Shown: positions 8,774 through 16,482 of the stretch, in pieces
How the letters are laid out: every line of letters begins with the position of its first letter
How positions within the stretch are numbered: position 1 is the first letter of the stretch
Assembly: GCF_913062585.1 (NCBI RefSeq)
Contig: NZ_CAJXWX010000008.1
Coordinates: 1 to 64,000 of the forward strand
Direction of reading: 5' to 3'
DNA: 64,000 bases
From: an uncultured Sphingomonas sp.
GTDB lineage: Bacteria; Pseudomonadota; Alphaproteobacteria; Sphingomonadales; Sphingomonadaceae
Position numbers and translations under genes: made by a program
Notes under the pieces: generated by a model
The model's database searches: none
Seen by the model: only the letters and a program-made list of their open reading frames with translations
What the model was told of the DNA's origin: nothing

Positions 8774-9207
8774 CAGCGGTCCCGATCGGCGGCGCTGGCG
8801 GCGGCCTCGGCCGCGGCTTCGAACGCCAGGCGGATCGAGGGGTGTCGTGCGGTGTAGGACAGAGCGGGCGATAACACGTCCAGTCCGGGCCAGTCGGGCG
8901 CTTCCCCCTGCCCGGCCGCCAGCCACGCGGTCAGCGTGTCGCGCACCACGGCAAGTTCGCTGACGCTGCGCCCCACGATATGGGCCGACAGCAGCGCCGC
9001 CGAGGCCTGACCCAGCGCACAGGCGCGAACCAGCACACCGATTTCCGTCACCCGGTCCTGTTCGTCCAGGTTGACGTCCACCGTCACCCGGCTGCCGCAG
9101 ATCGGGGAACGCTTCTCGACGCTGGCCATCGGATCGACCAGTCGATGGTCATGCGGGATGGCCGTGGTCAGCCGCAGGATTTCGGTATTGTAGAGGGCTG
9201 CGGTCAT
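8773..9207 (-). CDS. IscU/NifU-like iron-sulfur scaffold homologue
   Basis: 144 residues from the ATG at 9207, which overlaps the cvpA stop by 4 bases. It shows the IscU/SufU fold signature: YNTEILRLT at the start, then SPICGSRVTVDV with the first cysteine and VRACALGQASAALLSAHIVGRS with the second. In IscU a third cysteine lies in the C-terminal helix; here that region (HPSIRLAFEA) has none. The protein may therefore be a degenerate scaffold or work in another way. It sits outside any suf or isc cluster, between cvpA and an antiporter. The annotation as an Fe-S assembly scaffold is by fold only. Confidence 0.75.
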   Translation of the reverse strand: MTAALYNTEILRLTTAIPHDHRLVDPMASVEKRSPICGSRVTVDVNLDEQDRVTEIGVLVRACALGQASAALLSAHIVGRSVSELAVVRDTLTAWLAAGQGEAPDWPGLDVLSPALSYTARHPSIRLAFEAAAEAAASAADRDR

Positions 9208-9764
9208 GACGGGGTCTCGCTTTGATTGCCGCCGCCGCTCGGCGGGGTCGGCGCGCCGAAGACCGGCAGGCCCCGGCGGCGGCGATCGACGAAGTCGGCG
9301 ATCCCCGCACTGGTCGCGTTCAACAGCTTGTAGGACCTGCTCTTGACCATCCATTCGGGCCGCCTGGCGGGGCCGCCGCTGACCGTATCGACCAGCAGGG
9401 CGACGACCAGGAAGACGAGGCTGGCCAGGATCAGGCCCTTGAGCGCGCCGAAACCGAAGCCCAGCGCCCGGTCGATCGGCCCCAGGATCGAGGTGCGGGT
9501 CCGTCCACCGATCGCGCGAGCGACCATCCGGCCGCCCAGATAGGTCACGCCGACGATCAGCGCGAAGGCGAGGACCGCCGCGCCCGAGACCGTACCGACG
9601 ATCGGCGCCAGCGCCTGGGCCAGCGGGATATGAAACAGCTTGAGCGCCGCGACGATCGCGACCCAGGCGAACAGCGCCAGCACCTCGGTCACGAAGCCGC
9701 GCAGGAAACCCTGGATCGCGGCGCCAAAGACCGCGATCAGGACGAGAATATCAAGGGCCGTCAA
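9204..9764 (-). CDS. CvpA family membrane protein
   Basis: 186 residues. Four hydrophobic segments in the first ~130 residues (ALDILVLIAVFGAAIQGFLRG at the N-terminus), the conserved DRALGFGFGALKGL motif of the CvpA family at about residues 97-110, and a polar Pro/Gly-rich tail. CvpA was named for colicin V production and is linked to envelope maintenance in enterobacteria; the molecular function is unknown. It lies 63 bases after radA, a neighbour pair common in alphaproteobacteria, and overlaps the downstream scaffold gene by 4 bases. Confidence 0.9.
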   Translation of the reverse strand: MTALDILVLIAVFGAAIQGFLRGFVTEVLALFAWVAIVAALKLFHIPLAQALAPIVGTVSGAAVLAFALIVGVTYLGGRMVARAIGGRTRTSILGPIDRALGFGFGALKGLILASLVFLVVALLVDTVSGGPARRPEWMVKSRSYKLLNATSAGIADFVDRRRRGLPVFGAPTPPSGGGNQSETPS

Positions 9765-9827
9765 TGCTCGCTGTCCAACGTCTCATCCGTGGTATCGGTG
9801 CCGATGAGGCGACCATGGCGCCCTTCG

Positions 9828-11201
9828 CTACCCCCGGCCCAGCATATGGTCAACGAACTCGGCCAGGGTTCGGAAGCCCGTCATCCGCAAACCGCCTTCA
9901 TCCGCCGCCATCGCGCGGGGCACCATCGCCTTCTCGAAGCCCAGCTTACCCGCCTCCTTCAGGCGCAAGGCCCCGTGCGCCACGGACCGGATCTCACCCG
10001 ACAGCGCGATCTCGCCGAACACGACCGCGTCGGCGGGCACGGGCCTTTCGGACAGCGCCGAGATGAGCGCGGCGGCGACCGCCAGATCGGCCGCCGGATC
10101 CTGCACCCGGTAGCCGCCCGCAATGTTCAGATAGACTTCGGCCGACGAGAAACTCAGTCCGCAGCGGGCCTCCAGCACCGCCAGGATCATCGCCAGGCGA
10201 CCATTGTCCCACCCGACCACCGCACGCCGGGGCGTCGCGCCCGACGCCAGCCGCACGGTCAGCGCCTGGATCTCGACCAGCACCGGCCGCGTCCCCTCCA
10301 GTGCGGGAAATACGGTCGTGCCGGTCACGCCCTCCTCCCGATTGGTCAGGAACAGGGACGAGGGATTGCCGACCTCGGTCAGGCCTTCGGTCTGCATCGC
10401 AAAGACGCCGATTTCATCGGTGCCGCCGAAGCGGTTCTTGATCGCCCGCAGGATACGGTACTGATGGCTCCGCTCTCCCTCGAACGCCAGCACGGTGTCG
10501 ACCATATGCTCCAGCACGCGCGGGCCCGCGATCGAGCCGTCCTTGGTGACATGGCCGACCAGGACGACGGCGGTGCCGCGTTCCTTGGCGAATCGGATGA
10601 GTTCCTGGCCCGAGGCGCGGACCTGGCTGACCGTACCGGGCGCGCCCTCGATCAGGTCGGAATGCATCGTCTGGATCGAGTCGATGATAAGAAGCGCGGG
10701 CGGCGTTCCGATCGACAGCGTGGTCAGGATGTCGCGGACCGACGTCGCCGCCGCCAGCCGCACCGGCGCCTGGCCCAGCCCCAGCCGCCGGGCGCGCAGG
10801 CGGACCTGGTCGGCCGCCTCTTCGCCCGAGACATAGGCGACCGGCCGCCCCGCCATCGCCAGCTTGGCCGCCGCCTGGAGCAGCAGAGTCGACTTGCCGA
10901 TGCCCGGGTCGCCGCCGATCAGCGTCGCCGATCCCTCGACAAAGCCGCCGCCCAGCGCCCGGTCCAGCTCGGCGATCCCCGTCGCCATCCGGTCGGGCAG
11001 CGGGATATCGGCGTCGAGCCCGACCAACTGGATCGCGCGCCCGCCGCCCTGCAGATTATGCTTGGCGGCAAAGGGCGTCATCTGGACCGGCGCTTCCTCC
11101 AGCATGGTGTTCCACTCGGAACAATCGGGGCATTGCCCCTGCCAGCGGGACGATACCGATCCGCAGGATTGGCAGACATAGCGCTTCTGGATCTTGGCCA
11201 T
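9828..11201 (-). CDS. radA: DNA repair protein RadA
   Basis: 457 residues. An N-terminal C4 zinc finger (C10, C13, C24, C27), a RecA-like ATPase with Walker A GGDPGIGKST at residues 96-105, the RadA-specific KNRFG motif around residue 253, and a C-terminal Lon-like domain (GGYRVQDPAADLAVAAAL). RadA is a DnaB-like helicase that promotes branch migration of recombination intermediates in the cytoplasm. All hallmark motifs are present and the length is normal. It is the first gene of the long minus-strand series and diverges from the glycosyltransferase gene. Confidence 0.97.
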   Translation of the reverse strand: MAKIQKRYVCQSCGSVSSRWQGQCPDCSEWNTMLEEAPVQMTPFAAKHNLQGGGRAIQLVGLDADIPLPDRMATGIAELDRALGGGFVEGSATLIGGDPGIGKSTLLLQAAAKLAMAGRPVAYVSGEEAADQVRLRARRLGLGQAPVRLAAATSVRDILTTLSIGTPPALLIIDSIQTMHSDLIEGAPGTVSQVRASGQELIRFAKERGTAVVLVGHVTKDGSIAGPRVLEHMVDTVLAFEGERSHQYRILRAIKNRFGGTDEIGVFAMQTEGLTEVGNPSSLFLTNREEGVTGTTVFPALEGTRPVLVEIQALTVRLASGATPRRAVVGWDNGRLAMILAVLEARCGLSFSSAEVYLNIAGGYRVQDPAADLAVAAALISALSERPVPADAVVFGEIALSGEIRSVAHGALRLKEAGKLGFEKAMVPRAMAADEGGLRMTGFRTLAEFVDHMLGRG

Positions 11202-11298
11202 GGTTCGGCTCTATCCCGGCCGGAACGAAAATGGAACGAATTTGATGGCAATGGCAGGAGTGGCCTTTGCGGCGGCACGCGGCTATGGGTCGGACTCC

Positions 11299-12444
11299 AT
11301 GACCCCAGACAAATTTCGTGTCGCGCTGTTCAGCGGCAATTACAATTATACGCGTGACGGCGCGAACCAGAGCCTGAACCTGCTGGTCGGCCATCTGCTC
11401 GATCGGGGCGTGGCCGTCCGCGTCTATTCGCCGACCTCTTCGACGCCTGCCTTTCCGCCGGTCGGCGATCTGGTCGACGTGCCTGCCATCTCCATGCCCT
11501 TCCGGTCCGACTATAAGCTGGGCCGCGGGCTCCCGGCCAAGGTGCGCGCCGATCTGGAGGCCTTCGCGCCGAACATCGTCCATGTCTCGGCGCCCGAATT
11601 TCTCGGCCATGCCGCGGTGCGCTGGGCACGCGACCAGCAGGTCGCCTCGATCGCGTCGGTGCATACGCGGTTCGAGACCTATCCGGCCTATTACGGGCTG
11701 GGGTTCCTAGCGCCGCTCATCATCCGGCTGCTGACCCGCTTCTACAACAAGTTCGACCGGATCGTGGCCCCCAGCCCCAGCATGATCGCGTTGCTGCGCG
11801 GTTGGGGCGTGACGCCGCCGATGGACATCTGGTCGCGCGGCATCGACCATGACCGGTTCCAGCCCTCGCGCCGCAGCCTGGAATGGCGGCGTTCGCTGGG
11901 AATTGCCGATCACGAGGTCGCGATCGGATTCCTGGGACGATTGGTGAAGGAAAAGGGGCTCGACGTCTTTGCCGACGCCCTGGCCGAGCTGCGCCGCCGG
12001 GGTGTGCCGCACAAGGTGCTGGTGATCGGTAAGGGGCCGGCGGAGGCGTGGTTCGCCAAGGCGACGCCGGATGCGATCTTCGCCGGCTATCAGACCGGTG
12101 ATGATCTGGGCCGGGCGGTCGCCTCGATGGACATCTTCTTCAACCCCAGCGTGACCGAAACTTTCGGCAACGTCACGACCGAAGCCATGGCGGCGGGCGT
12201 CCCCGTGGTCGCTGCCAACGCCACGGGCGCGATGGACTTGGTCGTCCATGGCGGGACCGGCTTCCTGGTCGAGCCGCGCGACATCACCGGCTATGCCGAT
12301 GCACTGGAGCGGATCGCGACGGACGCGGCCCTGCGCCATCGGTTCAGCGAGGCGGGTCAGGCCCGCGTCGCCGATTACCGGTGGGACAAGGTGAACGAAG
12401 CGGTTATCGACGCCTATCGCGCCCTGTTCACGGGGCGTGACTAA
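11299..12444 (+). CDS. GT4-family glycosyltransferase (MgtA/PimB-like)
   Basis: 381 residues from the ATG at 11299, where similarity to the family begins (FRVALFSGNYNYTRDGANQ). In-frame ATGs upstream at 11194, 11245 and 11251 would add a less convincing leader. GT-B fold: an N-terminal acceptor domain, then the donor-binding domain with FLGRLVKEKG and the E(x7)E nucleotide-sugar motif TETFGNVTTEAMAAG. Close relatives transfer mannose or glucose from nucleotide sugars to membrane lipids such as diacylglycerol-glucuronate. The acceptor here is unknown. The gene stands alone between divergent radA and convergent DUF2218. Confidence 0.87.
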   Translation: MTPDKFRVALFSGNYNYTRDGANQSLNLLVGHLLDRGVAVRVYSPTSSTPAFPPVGDLVDVPAISMPFRSDYKLGRGLPAKVRADLEAFAPNIVHVSAPEFLGHAAVRWARDQQVASIASVHTRFETYPAYYGLGFLAPLIIRLLTRFYNKFDRIVAPSPSMIALLRGWGVTPPMDIWSRGIDHDRFQPSRRSLEWRRSLGIADHEVAIGFLGRLVKEKGLDVFADALAELRRRGVPHKVLVIGKGPAEAWFAKATPDAIFAGYQTGDDLGRAVASMDIFFNPSVTETFGNVTTEAMAAGVPVVAANATGAMDLVVHGGTGFLVEPRDITGYADALERIATDAALRHRFSEAGQARVADYRWDKVNEAVIDAYRALFTGRD

Positions 12445-12448
12445 AGGC

Positions 12449-12739
12449 TCAGCCTTCGCGCCAGTCGAAGGTCAGCGGCGCCTCGCGAAAGGCGAAGCGG
12501 TCGAGATGGCTGGACACGACTTCGCGCATCCGGGCCGTATCGCCATCCTCCGGCACGGTCAGCACGACGTCGAGCGTCTCGCTGTCGGCGCGCATCGCGA
12601 GCTTCGCCCCGTTGGGGAAGACGATCGTCCCCTCCTCGGCGGTGAAGACGACCTCCATCTTGTGGTTCCAATGCTTGGCGAGCTGCTGGAGATAGCGGCT
12701 GGCCGACAGGGTCGGCACGCGGGCGACGGAGACACTCAT
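12449..12739 (-). CDS. DUF2218 domain protein
   Basis: 96 residues matching the DUF2218 pattern: SASRYLQQLAKHW near the start, a central GAKLAMRADSETLDVVL, and a C-terminal DRFAFRE followed by FDWRE. DUF2218 proteins are small cytoplasmic proteins of unknown function that in many genomes accompany siderophore-interacting proteins and PadR regulators; that link is from memory. The ATG overlaps the PadR stop by 4 bases (ATGA), so the two are translationally coupled and this is likely an effector under PadR control. It converges on the glycosyltransferase gene with a 4-base gap. Confidence 0.82.
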   Translation of the reverse strand: MSVSVARVPTLSASRYLQQLAKHWNHKMEVVFTAEEGTIVFPNGAKLAMRADSETLDVVLTVPEDGDTARMREVVSSHLDRFAFREAPLTFDWREG

Positions 12740-13335
12740 TTCAGCCGTTCCACCTTCTGGGCGAGTTCGTCGATCATGGCGGCGACGTCGTGTGCCGTCT
12801 CCTTCGACGCATCGCCCCGTCCGAACTTTTCGCCCAGGGCGATTTTCAGGCCGATCATCGCGCGCCGGATCGGTGCCGAGTCGGTGCGTTCGCGATGCTC
12901 GGCCAGCGCGCGCAGCCGTGCGACCAGCGTTTCGACCAGCTCGGCATTCTCGGCCAGATGCGTCCGCCCCGCGTCGGTCGCGGCGAAACGCTTCTTGGCA
13001 CCTTCCGAACGCTGCTCCTCGATGAAACCCATTTCGTCGAGCAGGGTGATCGTGGGATAGATGACGCCGGGGCTCGGTGCATAAGCGCCGCCGGTCATCG
13101 TCTCGATCTCGCGGATCAGGTCATAGCCGTGGCGCGGTTCGTCGGCGATCAGCTTCAGCAGAACCAGCCGCAACTCGCTGCCGTCGAACATGCGGCCACG
13201 GCGCCCGCCCCGACCGCGCCCGCCGCCCATCTCGCGCTCGATGTCCCATTTTACCTCGAACGGTCCGAACGACCAGTGACCTTGCCGACGGCCGTGATCG
13301 TCGCCCTGGCCATGATGATGGTGATGATGCCTCAT
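12736..13335 (-). CDS. PadR family transcriptional regulator with histidine-rich N-terminus
   Basis: 199 residues from the ATG at 13335, which follows an AAAGGAA ribosome site by 7 bases. The N-terminus is MRHHHHHHGQGDDHG: six consecutive native histidines plus more His and Asp, then a Gly/Arg linker. The winged-helix PadR domain follows (ELRLVLLKLIADEPRHGYDLIREIE, quoted here only as its family hallmark HGYDLI; then GVIYPTI and FAATDAGR). A C-terminal helical part would dimerise. PadR proteins usually repress their own operons, and two palindromes lie just upstream of this start. The histidine run suggests metal sensing or binding, an inference. Operon partner: DUF2218. Confidence 0.9.
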   Translation of the reverse strand: MRHHHHHHGQGDDHGRRQGHWSFGPFEVKWDIEREMGGGRGRGGRRGRMFDGSELRLVLLKLIADEPRHGYDLIREIETMTGGAYAPSPGVIYPTITLLDEMGFIEEQRSEGAKKRFAATDAGRTHLAENAELVETLVARLRALAEHRERTDSAPIRRAMIGLKIALGEKFGRGDASKETAHDVAAMIDELAQKVERLK

Positions 13336-13360
13336 AGCGAAATTCCTTTCTCGATATAGC

Positions 13361-13374
13361 CAAGATATATCGTG
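13361..13374. promoter_or_regulatory. Candidate PadR operator, proximal copy
   Basis: CAAGATATATCGTG at 13361-13374 matches the perfect palindrome at 13397-13410 in 13 of 14 positions. It lies 26 bases before the padR ATG, so a protein bound here would cover the padR promoter or early leader. An overlapping TCGATATA (13351-13358) adds a partial third half-site. Binding by PadR is inferred from position and symmetry. Confidence 0.6.
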
Positions 13375-13396
13375 AGCGGTCGGAGTCAAGTTGCTT

Positions 13397-13410
13397 CAAG
13401 ATATATCTTG
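13397..13410. promoter_or_regulatory. Candidate PadR operator, perfect 14-bp palindrome
   Basis: CAAGATATATCTTG is a perfect inverted repeat in an otherwise very GC-rich neighbourhood, centred 36 bases from the proximal near-copy. The spacing puts both on similar helix faces at roughly three and a half turns. It lies between padR (minus) and rarA (plus, start 13447 or 13456). Autoregulation by PadR is the simplest reading; an effect on rarA is possible. Confidence 0.65.
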
Positions 13411-13446
13411 GGATGAAAGGATGACGGGGGGCTCTCCTGCCCTTAC

Positions 13447-14784
13447 ATGGCCCTTATGGCCGATCTGTTCGCGGGCATGGACCCCGCCCCCGTCACGCCA
13501 ACGCTGTCCCCGGATGCGCCTCTGGCCGACCGGCTGCGCCCTATGCAGCTGGCCGATGTCGTCGGGCAGGATCACTTGACCGGGCCGGGCGGCGCGATCG
13601 GGCGGATGGTCGCGGCAGGGCGCCTGTCTTCGATGATCCTCTGGGGCCCGCCCGGCACGGGCAAGACGACGATCGCCCGGCTGCTCGCCGCGGAGGTGGG
13701 GCTGCGCTATGCGGCCATCTCCGCCGTCTTCTCGGGCGTGGCAGAGCTGAAGAAGGTGTTCGCGGAGGCGCGCGACCATGCCCGGCTGGGACAGCGCACC
13801 CTGTTGTTCGTGGACGAGATCCACCGGTTCAACCGCGCCCAACAGGACGGCTTCCTGCCCTATGTCGAGGACGGCACCGTCACGCTGGTCGGCGCGACGA
13901 CCGAAAACCCGTCATTCGAACTCAATGCCGCGTTGCTCAGCCGGGCGCAGGTGCTCATCCTGCACAGGCTGGGCCAGGCGGCGCTGAACCAGCTGCTCGA
14001 CAGGGCAGAGGCGGAGATGCAGCGCCCCCTGCCCCTGAAGGCCGAAGCGCGTGATGCGCTGATCGCCAGCGCCGATGGCGATGGCCGTTTCCTGCTGAAC
14101 CAGGCCGAGACATTGTTCGCGGTCGATCTGCCCGAACCGCTCGATCCGGCGGGCCTGTCGGCTTTCCTGCAGCGCCGGGTCGCCGTCTATGACAAGGATC
14201 GCGAGGGACATTACAACCTCATCTCTGCGCTGCATAAGTCGATCCGGGGTTCGGACCCGCAAGCGGCACTCTATTATCTGGCGCGGATGCTGACGGCCGG
14301 CGAAGAGCCGCTCTATGTCCTGCGGCGCCTGACGCGTGCCGCCGTCGAGGATATCGGGCTGGCCGATCCGCAGGCTCTGGCCCAGTGCCTGGCGGCCAAG
14401 GACGCCTATGACTTTCTGGGCTCGCCCGAGGGTGAACTGGCGATCGTTCAGGCCTGCCTCTATCTGGCGACCGCGCCCAAGTCGAACGCGGTCTACAAGG
14501 CGCAGAAGCAAGCGTGGCGGACCGCGAAGGAAACCGGATCGCTGATGCCGCCCGCCAATATCCTGAACGCCCCGACCAAGCTAATGAAACAGATCGGCTA
14601 TGGCGCGAACTACCAATATGACCATGATGCCGAGGGGGGCTTTTCGGGCGCCAATTACTGGCCCGACGAGCTGCCGCCGCAGAATTTCTACGAACCCTCC
14701 GGCCGGGGACTGGAGAAGCGGATCGCCGAGCGCATGGCGTGGTGGGACGAACGGCGGCGGTCCCTACAGGACGGCGATGGCTGA
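13447..14784 (+). CDS. rarA: Replication-associated recombination protein A (RarA/MgsA)
   Basis: 445 residues (or 442 from the ATG at 13456, MADLFAGMD, the more usual start). A clamp-loader-type AAA+ ATPase: Walker A GPPGTGKT at residues 67-74, Walker [12 protein letters not shown], sensor motif [11 protein letters not shown], and the C-terminal MgsA tetramerisation domain ending in [15 protein letters not shown]. RarA acts at stalled replication forks and on ssDNA ends. It overlaps the next gene by 8 bases. The PadR palindrome lies 37-46 bases upstream of the gene. Confidence 0.95.
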   Translation: MALMADLFAGMDPAPVTPTLSPDAPLADRLRPMQLADVVGQDHLTGPGGAIGRMVAAGRLSSMILWGPPGTGKTTIARLLAAEVGLRYAAISAVFSGVAELKKVFAEARDHARLGQRTLLFVDEIHRFNRAQQDGFLPYVEDGTVTLVGATTENPSFELNAALLSRAQVLILHRLGQAALNQLLDRAEAEMQRPLPLKAEARDALIASADGDGRFLLNQAETLFAVDLPEPLDPAGLSAFLQRRVAVYDKDREGHYNLISALHKSIRGSDPQAALYYLARMLTAGEEPLYVLRRLTRAAVEDIGLADPQALAQCLAAKDAYDFLGSPEGELAIVQACLYLATAPKSNAVYKAQKQAWRTAKETGSLMPPANILNAPTKLMKQIGYGANYQYDHDAEGGFSGANYWPDELPPQNFYEPSGRGLEKRIAERMAWWDERRRSLQDGDG

Positions 14785-15628
14785 GCGCTTTACGGGTTTC
14801 GTCGCGATCGACTGGTCCGGCGCGCATGGGGTGGCGCATCCGGGCATCCGTATGGCGCGATGCGAGGCGGGTGACGCCGCACCGATGCTTGTGCCGCCGC
14901 CGGGGCGGGCCTGGTCTCGGCAGGCGGTGGCCGACTGGCTGCTGACGCGGGCCGACGAGCCGTTGCTGGTCGGCTTCGACTTCAGCTTTTCCGCACCGTT
15001 CGTGGCGCGCGGCGCGCATCTGCCCGGCGACCGGACGACAGCGGATGCCCGGGCGCTCTGGGCCTATGTGGATGAGACCTGCGACGATCCCGATCTGGGC
15101 GCTCGGAGCTTCCTGGAGGCGCGGCGCGCTCGGCATTTCTATTTTGGGGCCGCCGACGGGCGAAAGGCCGATTTCCTCCATTGGCGCGTCTGCGAGATCG
15201 CCGCCGATGGCGGGCGCAAGCCCTCGACCGTCTATGACGCGATCGGCGCGTCCCAGGTCGCCAAGGCCAGCTTTGCCGGGATGCGGCTGTTGCGGCAACT
15301 GGACGGGCGGATCGCGATCTGGCCCTTCGATCCGCTGCCGAGACGGGGCGCCGCCGTGGTCGAGATCTATACCTCCATCGCCGCGCGCGACGCCGGGCGG
15401 CCGCGCGGTCGCAGCAAGATGCGCAGTGCGGAGACGCTCGACGCGGCGTTGCTGGCTCTGGGCAGCGAACGCCATGCCCCGCTTTCCCGCTATGACGATC
15501 ACAGTACGGATGCGATCCTGACCTCCGCTTGGCTGCGAAAGGTGGCGATGCGCGCGGATCTCTGGCATCCGGCGGGCCTGACCCCGCTTGTCGCGCAAAC
15601 GGAGGGCTGGACCTTCGGCGTCTCTTGA
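14777..15628 (+). CDS. Hypothetical protein, possibly DUF429-like (RNase H fold)
   Basis: 283 residues from the ATG at 14777, overlapping the rarA stop by 8 bases; an in-frame extension upstream is entirely inside rarA and not credible. The start FTGFVAIDWSGA resembles the first strand and Asp of DUF429/RNase H-like predicted nucleases. Further acidic positions follow (VGFDFSFS, AVVEIYTS) and a late DHSTDAILTSAWLR block is like the conserved Asp-rich C-terminal motif of those families. There is no signal peptide. The family assignment rests on these motifs only, so function is open. Coupling to rarA hints at a nucleic-acid role. Confidence 0.7.
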   Translation: MAERFTGFVAIDWSGAHGVAHPGIRMARCEAGDAAPMLVPPPGRAWSRQAVADWLLTRADEPLLVGFDFSFSAPFVARGAHLPGDRTTADARALWAYVDETCDDPDLGARSFLEARRARHFYFGAADGRKADFLHWRVCEIAADGGRKPSTVYDAIGASQVAKASFAGMRLLRQLDGRIAIWPFDPLPRRGAAVVEIYTSIAARDAGRPRGRSKMRSAETLDAALLALGSERHAPLSRYDDHSTDAILTSAWLRKVAMRADLWHPAGLTPLVAQTEGWTFGVS

Positions 15629-15647
15629 CGCTAGGGGGATCGGCAAC

Positions 15648-15722
<75 letters not shown>

Positions 15723-15786
15723 TTTCCCAGCAGATGACCTTTTGAGAACGGGCACCAAAAGCCCGGCGCTGCGTTACAGTGGCGGA

Positions 15787-16482
15787 ATGATCAAGGTCGC
15801 CAGCTACAATATCCGAAAGGGGATCGGCGCCGATCGCAGGCGCAATCCCGATCGTATCCTGGATGTGCTGCGCGAGGTCGATGCCGACATCATCGCCCTG
15901 CAGGAGGCGGACCGCCGCTTCGGCGAGCGCGAGGGCGTCATCCCGCTCCACCTGCTCGACGATCACAGCGACTGGAAGCCGATCGTCTATGGCATGAAGG
16001 CACGGTCGATGGGCTGGCACGGCAATACCCTCCTGGTCCGCAAGACGACGCAGGTGCTGGATTTCGAGGCGATCCACCTCCCCTCGCTGGAACCGCGCGG
16101 CGCGGTGATGGCCGACCTGCGCACCAAAAGCGGGGTGATCCGGGTCGTCGGGATGCATCTGGACCTGTCGGGCCTGTGGCGGCGACGGCAAGCGGCGGCG
16201 ATCCTGTCGCACCTGTCGAGTTGCGTTCACGCCCATCCGACCGTCATGATGGGTGATCTGAACGAATGGACACGCGGTGCCGGGTGCCTGCGCGATTTCA
16301 CGCGGGATTTCATCATGGCGGACACCGGCCCCAGTTTTCATGCCCGGCGGCCGATCGGGCGGCTCGACCGCATCATGGTCTCCGCCGACCTGCATATCGC
16401 CGCGTGCGGTGTCCATGCGACGCCCATGTCGCGTAAGGCGTCCGACCATCTGCCCATCTGGGCGCTGATCGGGCCCCGCTGA
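15787..16482 (+). CDS. Endonuclease/exonuclease/phosphatase family hydrolase
   Basis: 231 residues from the ATG at 15787; homology starts there (MIKVASYNIRKGIG). The EEP fold motifs are all present: SYNIRKG (first Asn), ALQEADRR (metal-binding Glu), GMHLDLSG, MMGDLNEW (catalytic Asp/Asn) and the terminal SDHLPIWA (catalytic His). Such enzymes cleave phosphodiesters in DNA, RNA or phospholipids. The absence of a signal peptide suggests cytoplasmic action. Its TGA overlaps the ATG of the patatin-like gene (TGATG), so the pair is coupled; a joint role in phospholipid turnover is a guess. Confidence 0.88.
   Translation: MIKVASYNIRKGIGADRRRNPDRILDVLREVDADIIALQEADRRFGEREGVIPLHLLDDHSDWKPIVYGMKARSMGWHGNTLLVRKTTQVLDFEAIHLPSLEPRGAVMADLRTKSGVIRVVGMHLDLSGLWRRRQAAAILSHLSSCVHAHPTVMMGDLNEWTRGAGCLRDFTRDFIMADTGPSFHARRPIGRLDRIMVSADLHIAACGVHATPMSRKASDHLPIWALIGPR

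Noticed and set aside
9222..11357. Long open frame (711 codons) on the plus strand, antisense to radA
   Set aside because: RadA has every hallmark motif on the other strand; the antisense product is Arg/Gln/His-rich without recognisable domains, typical of GC-rich mirror frames.
13312..13335. A cloning-vector hexahistidine tag in padR
   Set aside because: The His run is followed by further native His/Asp/Arg residues and embedded in the natural leader with its own ribosome site and operators; no vector sequence is present.
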